Origin: Bacteroidales bacterium
Lineage (GTDB): Bacteria; Bacteroidota; Bacteroidia; Bacteroidales; F082
Length of the DNA: 64,000 nt
Reading direction: 5' to 3'
NCBI GenBank assembly: GCA_017531225.1
Contig: JAFXLL010000010.1
Span: 496,001 to 560,000, forward strand
The position numbers and the translations under genes are program-made. Every line of letters begins with the position of its first letter. Within the stretch, counting starts at the first letter, position 1. The notes under the pieces were generated by a model, which was not told the origin of the DNA, made no database searches, and saw only the letters and a program-made list of their open reading frames with translations. Below are positions 31,701-39,606 of the stretch, piece by piece.

Positions 31701-34700
31701 CGATGTTGCCAGTGACGGTGCCGCTGGTGTTGCAGCCGCCGTAAACACCGTTGTTAACGGAACCATTGTTCATGGTCACTGTAGCAGTACCAGTAACGCC
31801 TGCCTGATTGCCGCCGCCAAAGAGCTTGATTGCCGATGAACCAGCCTTTTGGAGTGTCACCGAGGTCGATCCATTCACCGATGCCGCATCACCACCGCCA
31901 TAAACTTCACCCATAATGATAGCAACAGTGTCGGGGATAGAGAAGCCTGTGGCGACGATGCTTCCCGTAGCACCTGGTGTCAAGAGCGTTGCCATGGTGG
32001 CAGCATCATAGCCTACATTCACCACTGGGTTGGATGTAACGACTGCCGAGGAACCCAAGCCACCACCATAAACAAATTTGTTCACGGTACCGTTGATGAT
32101 ATTGACCAAAGGTGAAGAGAGGTTAGAGTTGTCAGGAGTATAAGGTGCCAAGTTACCACCGCCATAAACGGTGTCGAGCACCAAATTACATGGAGCGGAA
32201 ACCGTGTCCAACACATTGACGGTGATCTGGCGTTTGACATTACCCAAGAGGTTTGATCCGCCAAAGGCGTGATGGACGGTGCCGCCATAAAGGTTCAATT
32301 GGACATTTCCATCAATCCAAGCGTCTGTGCTATTGGTATTATCACCTTTCGAACCGCCATAAGCATAGTTGATGGTTCCGCCGTTGATGTTGAGTTCCAC
32401 GTTACCAGTGATGGTAGCTTTGTTGGAACCGCCGTAAATCTCGCCAATGGCACCCACGCCGCAATTAATAGTAGTGTTAAGGTTACTTGAGATGGGAGCC
32501 AAGTTGGCACCGCCATAGATAACACGGAACACTTCGTCTCCGCAGTCGCCAGCCTTGTCAAGATTAAGGCTGGTAGCCATAATGGAGCCCAACATATTGC
32601 TGCCGCCGAAGATCGTGTCAATCAAGCCAGCGTTGATGGTAGTGGTAGCAGTGCCGTAGATATTGGCTGCTACAGGGCTACCGTTACCGCCGCCGAACAC
32701 TCGGTTGATACGGCCACCGTCGATGAGGATGAAGGTGTTGGCACTGACAGCGCCTTCGCCTGTGGTACCTACATTAGCCGCATTACCACCACCGAAGACA
32801 TCCTTAATAGTGTTTTCGCAGCCGTAGACATATACTTGAGTGCTCCTGTTGGCCACAGGAGTATATGAAGCCTGGTTGCCGCCGCCGAAGACCGACTGGA
32901 TGGCGTAGGTTTGGGTTGCAGCATTTGTTGCTAAAAGTTCAGGTGTCCATGTTCCAGAGGTCAAGGTAGGATATAGATTGTGTGCAATATCATCGCCATG
33001 TGCAGTTTGATAGATGTTCACAAAAACGCTGTCCTGAGGCGAACCGTTCAGGTTGTTGCAGCCGAAGACCGCACTGGTATCGGAGAAGACAACGTTACCC
33101 ACGGGGGAGTTATTATCTATCGTCCCGATATTGACGAATACCTTTCCGTTCACTCCGGCTTTGATGTCTCCTTGTTTCTTTCCAAGGCCACCGCCATAGA
33201 CGTTGCCGTAGACGTTGCCGTTGAGTATGTTAACTGTGGTGGTATCAATACCACCATCTGTGGCATCGTTGACCCAACCCAGTGCAGAGCCGCCATAGAT
33301 GTCTCCATATACTTTCGGATACTCACTGAAGGTAGCGGGGGTGTCTCCGTAATTGACGGTGACATGGCCCTTCGTTTGGGTGTCTTGTCCATAGCCGCCG
33401 CCATGGAGGTTGGCATGAGCATCGTTAGCACCGATGGTAGTATGGTTGTCGGAGCTACCTGTGACGTTCACTGTGATGTCACCATCAACAGTACCGCTCT
33501 TGTTGCTTCCGCCGTAGATGCCGCCTCTGACCGTGCCGTTGGTGACAGTCACCAAGGCCGAACCGGTAAGACCGGCCAGGTTGCCGCCACCGAAGATGGT
33601 GTCGACCGTGGTAACCACGTTCATGATGACCACTGCGGAGTCAGCCTCAGCTGCGTTGCCGCCGCCAAACAAATTGCCGACACGGCTATTACCTTTCAGC
33701 ATCAGCACCGAGTCGATGCCGTCGACTTGCGCTGCGTTGCCGCCGCCGAAGATGTTGCCATAATGGCTGTCGTTATAATAGATTGTGATTCGGTTGTTTT
33801 CGTGTTCTAGTCCTGAGAGGGTGTCGCCGATCATGACTTTCGGATGGGCTGTGACCACAGCTCCCGATCCCTTGCCGCCGCCGAAGACGCAGCCGTTGAC
33901 GCTACCATGTCCCACCGTGCCGTTCCAGAGGTTAACTATTGGAGAGACTATCTTCTCGCCATTTACGAGACTAGGTGTATAAGCTGCGTCACGACCACCG
34001 CCGTAGACGGTATCCACTTGAAGTTGACAGTAGGCCACAGTATCCCAAACGTTTACGTTGATCGCACCCAAAATGCTTCCAAAGACATCGCTGCCGCCGA
34101 AAGCGTTTTCCATGGTGCCTCCGTGAAGGTTGAGGGTGACCGCACCTGAGATGTCAGCCGAAGCCGCAGCAATTTGTTCCTGGGTTGCACCTGGAGCGGG
34201 GAGGGTACCTTTTGAACCGCCGAATATATTGTGATATTGGCCGCCAAGGATGTTAAGGGTGACACTGCCGTCGATATCGGCCAGGTTGGAGCCGCCGTAG
34301 AAATTGCCAATCTCGTAGTCCTTATTATTACAATAAAGAGTAGTGTTTATGTTTCCAGAGATATTGGCTTCGTTGGCGCCGCCAAAGGACTCATAGATCA
34401 GCAGGACGTCGCATTGGTTATCAATACCGAGCGACACAGTCGCGATATTGCCGTATTGGTTGCTGCCACCAAAGACTTGGCGATACAAGCCGCCTTGGAC
34501 ATCGGTGAGGGCAGTGCCGAAAATATTGGCGCCAGGGTTGTAGTTGGGTTGATCGGAGTGGTCATGGTTATGGGTGGCGCTATAGCCGTTACCGCCGCCA
34601 AACACTTGGTCGTAGCGTCCACCTTCAATAATAAGCCTTGTATTGGCGGCAATTGTGTCGCCTGTTGCGGTGGTGTCGCCCACATTGGCAGCGTTACCGC

Positions 34701-35457
34701 CGCCGTAGATGGTTTGAATGGTGTTTTCATCACATTCAAACACATGCACAGTAGTGCACTTAGGATCACCATTTCCATTAAGGTTTGGCTTATAGGAAGC
34801 CTTGTTGCCACCACCATAAACGGCTTTGATAGCGAACTCCTTGGCATAATTCGGATCGTTAAGGTCGGCTGGGAAGGAGCTTTCCAACTCATCATAAGTG
34901 TCAATTCCAGCAGGATATTGGTTGTTGTGTTCACCCTCGGTATGCGCTGTTTTGTAAATATTGACGAACACGCTGTCGAGGGGGGTACCGTTGATATTGT
35001 TACAACCGAACACGCTGCTTTTAAGGGTGGGACCGCCAGAATTGTTACCGATATTGACAAACACTTTGCCATACACCAGAGCGGCGATATCAGCTAATCC
35101 GCCATAGCTTATTGAGTCACCGAGACCTCCACCATACACGTTGCCATTGATGACACCTTGCAGGATGGTGACATGCGTGGCCGTGCCTTCATTGTAGGTG
35201 TAGGTAGTATCGCTCCCACTCACGGTCATGGTAGCATTCACGTGAGCCAGGGCACCACCGCCGTACACGTCACCGAGAATGGTATCGCTGTTTGACTTGT
35301 TCATCAACACGGAGCTGCTCCCCATGACGACGGCCTTGTTGCCACCGCCGTACACGTTGCCGTGTACTTTAACATGAGCTGGTGGGTCTTGTGCCAGCGC
35401 CATTCCATTGATCATCAACAGAGCCAAGGTTATTATGCAGGTAAGTTTTTTGTTCAT
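28771..35457 (-). CDS. Giant exported YGGG-repeat protein, 2228 aa
   Basis: The signal peptide (MNKKLTCIITLALLMINGMALAQ) leads straight into HVKVHGNVYGGGNKAVV. I counted about 64 glycine motifs. They are arranged in cassettes with up to 18 motifs in fixed order: GGGLG, GCNN-GSPQDSV, GGGNxAxYTP, GGGNAANVG, GGGNG, GGSNxxG, and later HGGGYG and GGSALG. Cysteines recur at the same cassette positions. The protein ends two motifs after the last cassette (VFGGGLEAKVTG, VYGGGNMGEVIG), with no sorting domain or membrane anchor. The start lies 16 bp after the upstream GLUG gene and the next start is 7 bp after its stop, which argues for one transcript. No characterised family is known to me. A secreted beta-solenoid is likely from the strand-turn periodicity and Gly/Asn turns. 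Confidence 0.93.
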   Translation of the reverse strand: MNKKLTCIITLALLMINGMALAQDPPAHVKVHGNVYGGGNKAVVMGSSSVLMNKSNSDTILGDVYGGGALAHVNATMTVSGSDTTYTYNEGTATHVTILQGVINGNVYGGGLGDSISYGGLADIAALVYGKVFVNIGNNSGGPTLKSSVFGCNNINGTPLDSVFVNIYKTAHTEGEHNNQYPAGIDTYDELESSFPADLNDPNYAKEFAIKAVYGGGNKASYKPNLNGNGDPKCTTVHVFECDENTIQTIYGGGNAANVGDTTATGDTIAANTRLIIEGGRYDQVFGGGNGYSATHNHDHSDQPNYNPGANIFGTALTDVQGGLYRQVFGGSNQYGNIATVSLGIDNQCDVLLIYESFGGANEANISGNINTTLYCNNKDYEIGNFYGGSNLADIDGSVTLNILGGQYHNIFGGSKGTLPAPGATQEQIAAASADISGAVTLNLHGGTMENAFGGSDVFGSILGAINVNVWDTVAYCQLQVDTVYGGGRDAAYTPSLVNGEKIVSPIVNLWNGTVGHGSVNGCVFGGGKGSGAVVTAHPKVMIGDTLSGLEHENNRITIYYNDSHYGNIFGGGNAAQVDGIDSVLMLKGNSRVGNLFGGGNAAEADSAVVIMNVVTTVDTIFGGGNLAGLTGSALVTVTNGTVRGGIYGGSNKSGTVDGDITVNVTGSSDNHTTIGANDAHANLHGGGYGQDTQTKGHVTVNYGDTPATFSEYPKVYGDIYGGSALGWVNDATDGGIDTTTVNILNGNVYGNVYGGGLGKKQGDIKAGVNGKVFVNIGTIDNNSPVGNVVFSDTSAVFGCNNLNGSPQDSVFVNIYQTAHGDDIAHNLYPTLTSGTWTPELLATNAATQTYAIQSVFGGGNQASYTPVANRSTQVYVYGCENTIKDVFGGGNAANVGTTGEGAVSANTFILIDGGRINRVFGGGNGSPVAANIYGTATTTINAGLIDTIFGGSNMLGSIMATSLNLDKAGDCGDEVFRVIYGGANLAPISSNLNTTINCGVGAIGEIYGGSNKATITGNVELNINGGTINYAYGGSKGDNTNSTDAWIDGNVQLNLYGGTVHHAFGGSNLLGNVKRQITVNVLDTVSAPCNLVLDTVYGGGNLAPYTPDNSNLSSPLVNIINGTVNKFVYGGGLGSSAVVTSNPVVNVGYDAATMATLLTPGATGSIVATGFSIPDTVAIIMGEVYGGGDAASVNGSTSVTLQKAGSSAIKLFGGGNQAGVTGTATVTMNNGSVNNGVYGGCNTSGTVTGNIVVGITGGTIGADGSRANVHGGGYGHQTETEGNVTVTINGATAVIWGDVYGGSALGNVNNASTDQTNVTLTSGTIHGDLYGGGLGDNNHAAAVNGAVQVTVNGGTVTGSVYGCNNVNGAPQSSVNVDIYGTDPASGSSFALGNVFGGGNRAAYTYGNGYPKVTVHNCNNSIEYVYGGGNAAKVASTDVKIYGGNKIGYVFGGGNGEGVAANFEMVSGNAVTNIYGGTIDHVFAGNNTSGLITGNITVNVDKSTAAGACDMKVQEVYGGGNRATGKAGTINIGCTGSLTADHYAHPERIGTTLEGIGTVYGGSNAANVSNSVLLNINDGIINKVFGGNNDKDTIQGTITVNIEKTGSCDWYVGEVYGGGNHAPYGGTPAVNIIAGTIYRNVYGGGNDITADTLVNTPRGVNGSNVVMTGGTVLGGIYGGCNEKGSVATDALVTIQSGTIGSQTQLSHDTVANVFGGGLGANTKVAGNVTVNFGNKPTTPGAPNANLKLYGDIYGGSALGSVNTTVVNVLDGTLFSKTDTLDILVNHMPTGRKYVLYTGGNVFGGGLGEEGVSTKGLVYGKIEVNIGAPNNTRGLDPVNDTCVGNATIGGNVYGCNNTSGSPQDDVEVNIYRTYREAKDQVTYTDEDATYAIANVFGGGNKADFTATDKTAMVNIASCYNTIRRVFGGSNAAKAPHVSTKIQGGRFAEVFGGGNGEVQAANITGNVNLEIHGGIVGEFFVGSNQNGTISGTSNVTVDQTSGCEEVSITEFYCGGKYADFEGNIEATITCSEGMHVTNLYGGCKEAHVKAGNGGSGNIHLIVKGGTFENVYGGSKGTTTKGADIQGNVLLEIFGGTVTNAIFGGSNVKGAIGGSITVNVEQKSGADYCPLDVSLADVYGGGNQADYPGVPASDSPITGSNTHTPPYNYPQVNIKNATVKNVFGGGLEAKVTGNPQILIKKGSKISGNVYGGGNMGEVIGDPKVIINGKLE
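29890..35004 (-). repeat. B-type super-repeat, 18 motifs per full unit, four copies
   Basis: The GCNN motif codons lie at 34996, 33052, 31360 and 29890, so the unit length shrinks along the gene: 1944, 1692 and 1470 nt. Counting motifs between GGGLG landmarks gives 18, 17 and 14, so later units appear to have lost motifs rather than diverged in spacing. Confidence 0.75.
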
Positions 35458-35473
35458 ATATCGTAACTTTTTT

Positions 35474-38400
35474 TTATTTCGATTGAGTTTGGATTATCAC
35501 TTCGGAGTTACCACTTACGGGGCCTTCGTTACCGCCGCCATAAACATTACCAAGCACGTGGGTGCCATCTTCGAGGATGACTTTGGTGTTGCCGCTAACG
35601 GCGCTTTCGTCGCCACCGCCATAGACATTACCTGTGTCGTCATCTCCTTGAGTGCCCACCGTGGTGTTGCCCTTGAGTGTAATGGTGGCTGTATTAACTG
35701 AGCCGAGATTGGTCTTGTCCAGGTTCTCTGTGGTATAGAGGATGTGGTCGGTCTTGTCAATACTGATGGCATCGTCGTGTTCCCATGTATAGGTCGTGGG
35801 CGCAAAGTCAGGGTTGGTTTTATATTTCACACCTGTACGATAGGTGCCCAATTGGTCATAATAGTAAGGCTCGGTTTCAAAGCCGATGGCATCGACTTGG
35901 ACCGTAGGCAGCGAAGCCGAGAAGCCTGCGCCGTAGACGTTGCCGTAAACAGTACAACTGTCGAGCGTGGACGTCACATTGCCTGATACCTTGCCAAGGC
36001 TGCCACCGCCGTAGAAGTTATTCAGGATAGTGCATTCTGTCAATGTTGATGTTACGCTGTGTGTGGTTGCCAACGAGAATTTTACAAAGTCTACAAAAAT
36101 ACGGGCACAGTTGTTGGCGTTGTTCGACATGGGCAGGAACTGGTAGCTGAACCTGGTGGATACGCCACCGTAGGTACTATTGTATTCTTGCTTGTAGAAT
36201 CTCGCCAACCACGCGTTCCAAGAGGCGTCGTTGCCAGCCTCACCATCGTTATGGGGGAAGTTTGTAATGCTGTTATGGTTTCTTGGTGCTTGGCGACCGT
36301 AGGAGTTGCCGCCGTAGCCAGCACCGAAAAAGGTGCCGAAGGTGCAACTGGTGGCGTTGGTGACCACGGTTTTGTTATTGCTCATATCGCCGAACTTGGG
36401 TCCGCCGCAGTACAATTCAATATAGCCGCCCGTAATTGTGGTGCTGAGGTTGCCTGTTACCGGCTTGGCTGCATTGATGCCACCAGCAAAAAACTCACGG
36501 ATGTCGGCATTCTGTACTTGCCAGGTGATATTACCGGTGTTGTCGGCACCATTGGCTTTTCCGATGCCCTCCATGGCGGCACCGGCTACGGTGCCGAAGC
36601 GGCCACCGTTGATATAGCACTCAGCATTGTCGGCATAACTGGTGACATTTGCAGTATATAGGCCAGTAAGGTAGAATTCGTCGTAGTCGCCGCCGGTAAC
36701 CGACACGGGCGGGTGTTTGGACTGCAAGGTCTTGTCTTGGTGAGTGCCGCGATGGAATTCCTTGAACCACACGTTGCCGCCCACGAGGAAGTAAGTTGTT
36801 TTGTTAGCAGCTCCGTTGTTCTGACCGCTCACCCATTGTTCCATTACGCCGCCCTGCACAATATAGGGAGCTGCAACACGATCGCTACGGTCGTACTCAA
36901 ACTGTGTGACGCGGAAGAGCGAGGTGTTGGTAGACTCAAACCAGCCTTTGGGCTGCATAATACCGAAGTTGTACGAGCCTGTTCCGCCAGTAGACTTCTG
37001 TGCCATACCGAGACCGGGAACATTGATAAAGTCGACTTTTACAGGGTGGGCAGCGGTACGACCGTCGAAACGCAGCATATACGAGTAGTCGGGCTCGTTG
37101 TCGCCATCAAGGTCGATAGAGGTAACCGTATAGGGCTTGCTGTTACTTGCTTCCAAGGCACCATAATGATGATAATTGCCCACAAGTACCACGGCATAAT
37201 CATTAACGGATTGATTATTTGGATCCCCTACAATGCCAACAAAAAGTCCTGTACTATTCGAACTTGATATAGCATTGCCCATCGTGGTGAGAACCACTTG
37301 GTTTTCTCCGGCAATGGAATAGCTGTTACCATTGGTGAATATCTTTCCGCCGCCTACATTGGATACGTCGTATCCTGTCCCCATTGCCGTATTATACACC
37401 TTGTCGGCGTTTTGGTCGGCCAAGTAGACGCATTTGGCCCAATAGGGCTCGATGGTGATGGCGGTAACGCCTTCAGGCACATCCCAATAGGCGCCCTGGT
37501 TGAAGATGCGGTTGCTGCCGCCGGTGCCATAGAGATCCTTGTTGGTGCAGTTGCGGTCGGCGAAATTGTATCCGCCCCAGGAGTCGGAGGCGGTGAAGGT
37601 GCCGGGGGTGCCGCCGGTGATATTTACAATCTTCCAGCCCGTCACCACGCGGTTGCCATTATAATTCTTTGTGCCTACATTGTTATAGTAAGGCAGCTGC
37701 ACCTTGTAGTAGTTGAAATTGAAATGGTCGGGGTCTTTGTCAGTGATGACAAGGGTAGTGTCGGAGGTGGTGATGGTAGCTCCATCCGGTGCGCCATAGA
37801 CGGCGCCTCCTGAGCCCATCTGGATGTGCACCGCAAGGGTCCCCAGCTTGCCACCTTGGTTGCGGGGCTTGCCAGTGGTGGCGTGCTCGGCGTCGATATT
37901 CACCACCGAGGGGTATTTGCCTTGCTGCATCAGCACAGGATAGGGATGATTGCTGCCAATACTGTCGGGCAACAGCACCCATTTCATCATCGCGTCGCCA
38001 CTATAGGTGCCAGTGGCCCACCAGCCTGCCAGTTTGCGTTGACCGTTGAGGAGGTGGCGGAAGAACTCGAAACGCGTAAGGAAACGGTCCTCGGCGCCAA
38101 GAGCACAGTTGTAGGTGACACCCGTCGGCTGCACATAGGGGGCTTCGAGGCGGAAATAGTTGAAGTTGCTCACGCCGTTAGCATCTCTATTCACGATGTT
38201 GGTGCCGTTGTAAATAGGTGCTATACTATTGCCACCGGTAATGTCGCCATAAAACATACATGCAAAGACCATTGAACGGCGCTTGTTGTCGGCAGAAGTG
38301 GTACCATAGTTGTTGTAGCCCACAATGCCACCCACGAAGTTACCACCAGTGATGTCGGCGTATGAATAGCAATTGACCACACGAGGCGCATTCGAGGCAT

Positions 38401-38887
38401 TGGAATTACCGTCAAGAAGACCCACGAGACCGCCGCAACAATCGGTAGCATTATTGGCTGTCGAGGTGCCAGTGCTTTCCACTGTGCCTCCAAGGATGCC
38501 TACATTGTATATGCGGGCAGAGCCTGTAGCTGTGTCAGCAATAGCACCCGTAATACCCGCTTGGCTGATATTCACGTTCTCAATCACCAAATTCTTCACT
38601 GTGCCAGTGAGCTTGGCAAAAAGAGGAGTATTGAGGTTTTTTATACGATAAGGCATTTTAGTAGCGGGATCGATGGCGGCTTCCAGTGTGCCCGAGAAAG
38701 TGGCAACACTCGGTGAGCCTCCAGTGATATCCTGCGTTATGATATAATTGCCGCTTGGGTCGACGATTGCATCCAACGAAGTGATTTCTGTTTGTGTTTG
38801 TGCTTTTGCAATCGTTGGGAACACCAGCATGAAGGCCAGCGTTATGAGGGTGAAAATATGGGAGTTGCGTTGTTTTGTTCGGCTCAT
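35474..38887 (-). CDS. Exported GLUG-type / YGGG protein, first gene of the giant operon, 1137 aa
   Basis: The ATG at 38885-38887 was chosen because it opens a proper signal peptide (IFTLITLAFMLVFPTIAKAQ) and lies downstream of a promoter-like box; the frame is open further upstream, but a start there would precede the likely transcript start. Residues about 30-200 look like GLUG-motif beta-helix (CCGGLVGLLDG, FVGGIVGYNNYG, VNCYSYADITGG). The middle has a segment with VQLPYYNNVG and RVVTGWKI. The last 110 residues switch to YGGG motifs (NNFYGGGSLGKVSG, GNVYGGGDESAVSG, GNVYGGGNEGPVSG), linking it to the giant genes. It is a full-length paralogue of the 39607-43053 protein. No T9SS sorting domain is seen. 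It is likely secreted; function unknown. Confidence 0.9.
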   Translation of the reverse strand: MSRTKQRNSHIFTLITLAFMLVFPTIAKAQTQTEITSLDAIVDPSGNYIITQDITGGSPSVATFSGTLEAAIDPATKMPYRIKNLNTPLFAKLTGTVKNLVIENVNISQAGITGAIADTATGSARIYNVGILGGTVESTGTSTANNATDCCGGLVGLLDGNSNASNAPRVVNCYSYADITGGNFVGGIVGYNNYGTTSADNKRRSMVFACMFYGDITGGNSIAPIYNGTNIVNRDANGVSNFNYFRLEAPYVQPTGVTYNCALGAEDRFLTRFEFFRHLLNGQRKLAGWWATGTYSGDAMMKWVLLPDSIGSNHPYPVLMQQGKYPSVVNIDAEHATTGKPRNQGGKLGTLAVHIQMGSGGAVYGAPDGATITTSDTTLVITDKDPDHFNFNYYKVQLPYYNNVGTKNYNGNRVVTGWKIVNITGGTPGTFTASDSWGGYNFADRNCTNKDLYGTGGSNRIFNQGAYWDVPEGVTAITIEPYWAKCVYLADQNADKVYNTAMGTGYDVSNVGGGKIFTNGNSYSIAGENQVVLTTMGNAISSSNSTGLFVGIVGDPNNQSVNDYAVVLVGNYHHYGALEASNSKPYTVTSIDLDGDNEPDYSYMLRFDGRTAAHPVKVDFINVPGLGMAQKSTGGTGSYNFGIMQPKGWFESTNTSLFRVTQFEYDRSDRVAAPYIVQGGVMEQWVSGQNNGAANKTTYFLVGGNVWFKEFHRGTHQDKTLQSKHPPVSVTGGDYDEFYLTGLYTANVTSYADNAECYINGGRFGTVAGAAMEGIGKANGADNTGNITWQVQNADIREFFAGGINAAKPVTGNLSTTITGGYIELYCGGPKFGDMSNNKTVVTNATSCTFGTFFGAGYGGNSYGRQAPRNHNSITNFPHNDGEAGNDASWNAWLARFYKQEYNSTYGGVSTRFSYQFLPMSNNANNCARIFVDFVKFSLATTHSVTSTLTECTILNNFYGGGSLGKVSGNVTSTLDSCTVYGNVYGAGFSASLPTVQVDAIGFETEPYYYDQLGTYRTGVKYKTNPDFAPTTYTWEHDDAISIDKTDHILYTTENLDKTNLGSVNTATITLKGNTTVGTQGDDDTGNVYGGGDESAVSGNTKVILEDGTHVLGNVYGGGNEGPVSGNSEVIIQTQSK

Positions 38888-38902
38888 TTTGTGGATATCT
38901 TT

Positions 38903-38918
38903 ATTTATATATATAAAT
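38903..38918. other. 16-bp AT palindrome in the operon leader
   Basis: ATTTATATATATAAAT is a perfect palindrome lying between the putative transcript start (about 38933) and the ATG of the GLUG gene. It could be a regulator site or just AT-rich sequence. Confidence 0.3.
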
Positions 38919-38938
38919 ACGTGCGCGTAAAAATCCCG

Positions 38939-38946
38939 CAAAGATA
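38939..38946 (-). promoter_or_regulatory. Promoter -7 box for the giant operon
   Basis: On the minus strand this reads TATCTTTG, a full match to the Bacteroidetes -7 consensus TAnnTTTG. The -33 is weak (CTTTAC, about 18 bp upstream). The leader would be about 45 nt. The same TATCTTTGC box precedes the paralogue at 43053. The surrounding 38888-39186 stretch is AT-rich and holds only this and the divergent promoter. Confidence 0.55.
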
Positions 38947-39154
38947 CACATTTTTCTATAAAGTAAAGCCATTACTTTAGAGTTTTTACCCGTAAATTAT
39001 GTTAAATTTTTTATTCCTGTGAAAAAAATATCTTAATTGATTGGTATTTGTAATATGGTTTTATGGAATTTAAAATTCAAAAGAGTATTAATAAAGATAT
39101 TGCATCACTGAAATTTATTTTGATGAATTAATACTGATTATTAAAAATTGTCAC

Positions 39155-39162
39155 TATCTTTG
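39155..39162 (+). promoter_or_regulatory. Promoter -7 box for the first DUF5618 gene
   Basis: TATCTTTG lies 24 bp before the ATG. The upstream AATTAATACTGA block ends 18 bp before the box. The same block at the same distance precedes the paralogue at 43287, so both parts look conserved after duplication. Confidence 0.6.
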
Positions 39163-39186
39163 CAGCGATAAAAAAAGAAAACAAAC

Positions 39187-39594
39187 ATGGAAAAGAAAAA
39201 TCCAATCGAAGAAGCCCTGCGTTATGTGGATAACGCCAATACTCTTTTGAAAGAAAAAGGAGAGTTAGACCCCGAAACCCATTCCTACACCGACCGCAAA
39301 TACGTGAAAATGGCCGGCAACACACTGTGGAACGGGATGTTGTTCATTCTCGACACCGTATTCCAGGTGAAGAAGAATAAAAAGCACCGCCCTGACATCA
39401 GCGACTACCAACGGGTTGTCGGCGCTCGCGACAAGAAACTGTTGGCTTTGGTGAATATCGGCTATGACATCATGCACCTTTCCATGGGTTATGACGGCAT
39501 TATTGATAAAAAAACCTGCGACAGAGGATTCCAGATCGCCAACGAGATCATCGACCGCTGTGCCGTAATGCTACCTGCTACTCCAGCCGCATAA
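39187..39594 (+). CDS. DUF5618-family small protein, 135 aa
   Basis: This is a small, charged, probably all-helical cytosolic protein with no signal peptide. It shows the features I associate with DUF5618 in Bacteroidales: EALRYVDNA near the start, RKYVKMAGNTLWNG in the middle, RDKKLLAL, and HLSMGYDG before a conserved Cys and IANEIIDRC. The molecular role of DUF5618 is unknown; the fold may be HEPN-like, which is a guess from the helical pattern. The gene is divergent from the giant operon and convergent (12-bp gap) with the second GLUG gene. Two paralogues lie at 43287-44107. Confidence 0.85.
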   Translation: MEKKNPIEEALRYVDNANTLLKEKGELDPETHSYTDRKYVKMAGNTLWNGMLFILDTVFQVKKNKKHRPDISDYQRVVGARDKKLLALVNIGYDIMHLSMGYDGIIDKKTCDRGFQIANEIIDRCAVMLPATPAA

Positions 39595-39606
39595 TCGGCA
39601 CAACAA

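Noticed and set aside
1-38887. Ice-binding, RTX or collagen-like identity for the glycine repeats
   Set aside because: No GGxGxD calcium-binding nonapeptides, no Gly-x-y triplet regularity and no TxT ice-binding ladder are seen; the motif spacing of 35-50 residues does not fit these.
38888-38941. Longer start for the GLUG gene at 38941
   Set aside because: It would place the start on the -7 box and put 18 residues in front of the signal peptide.
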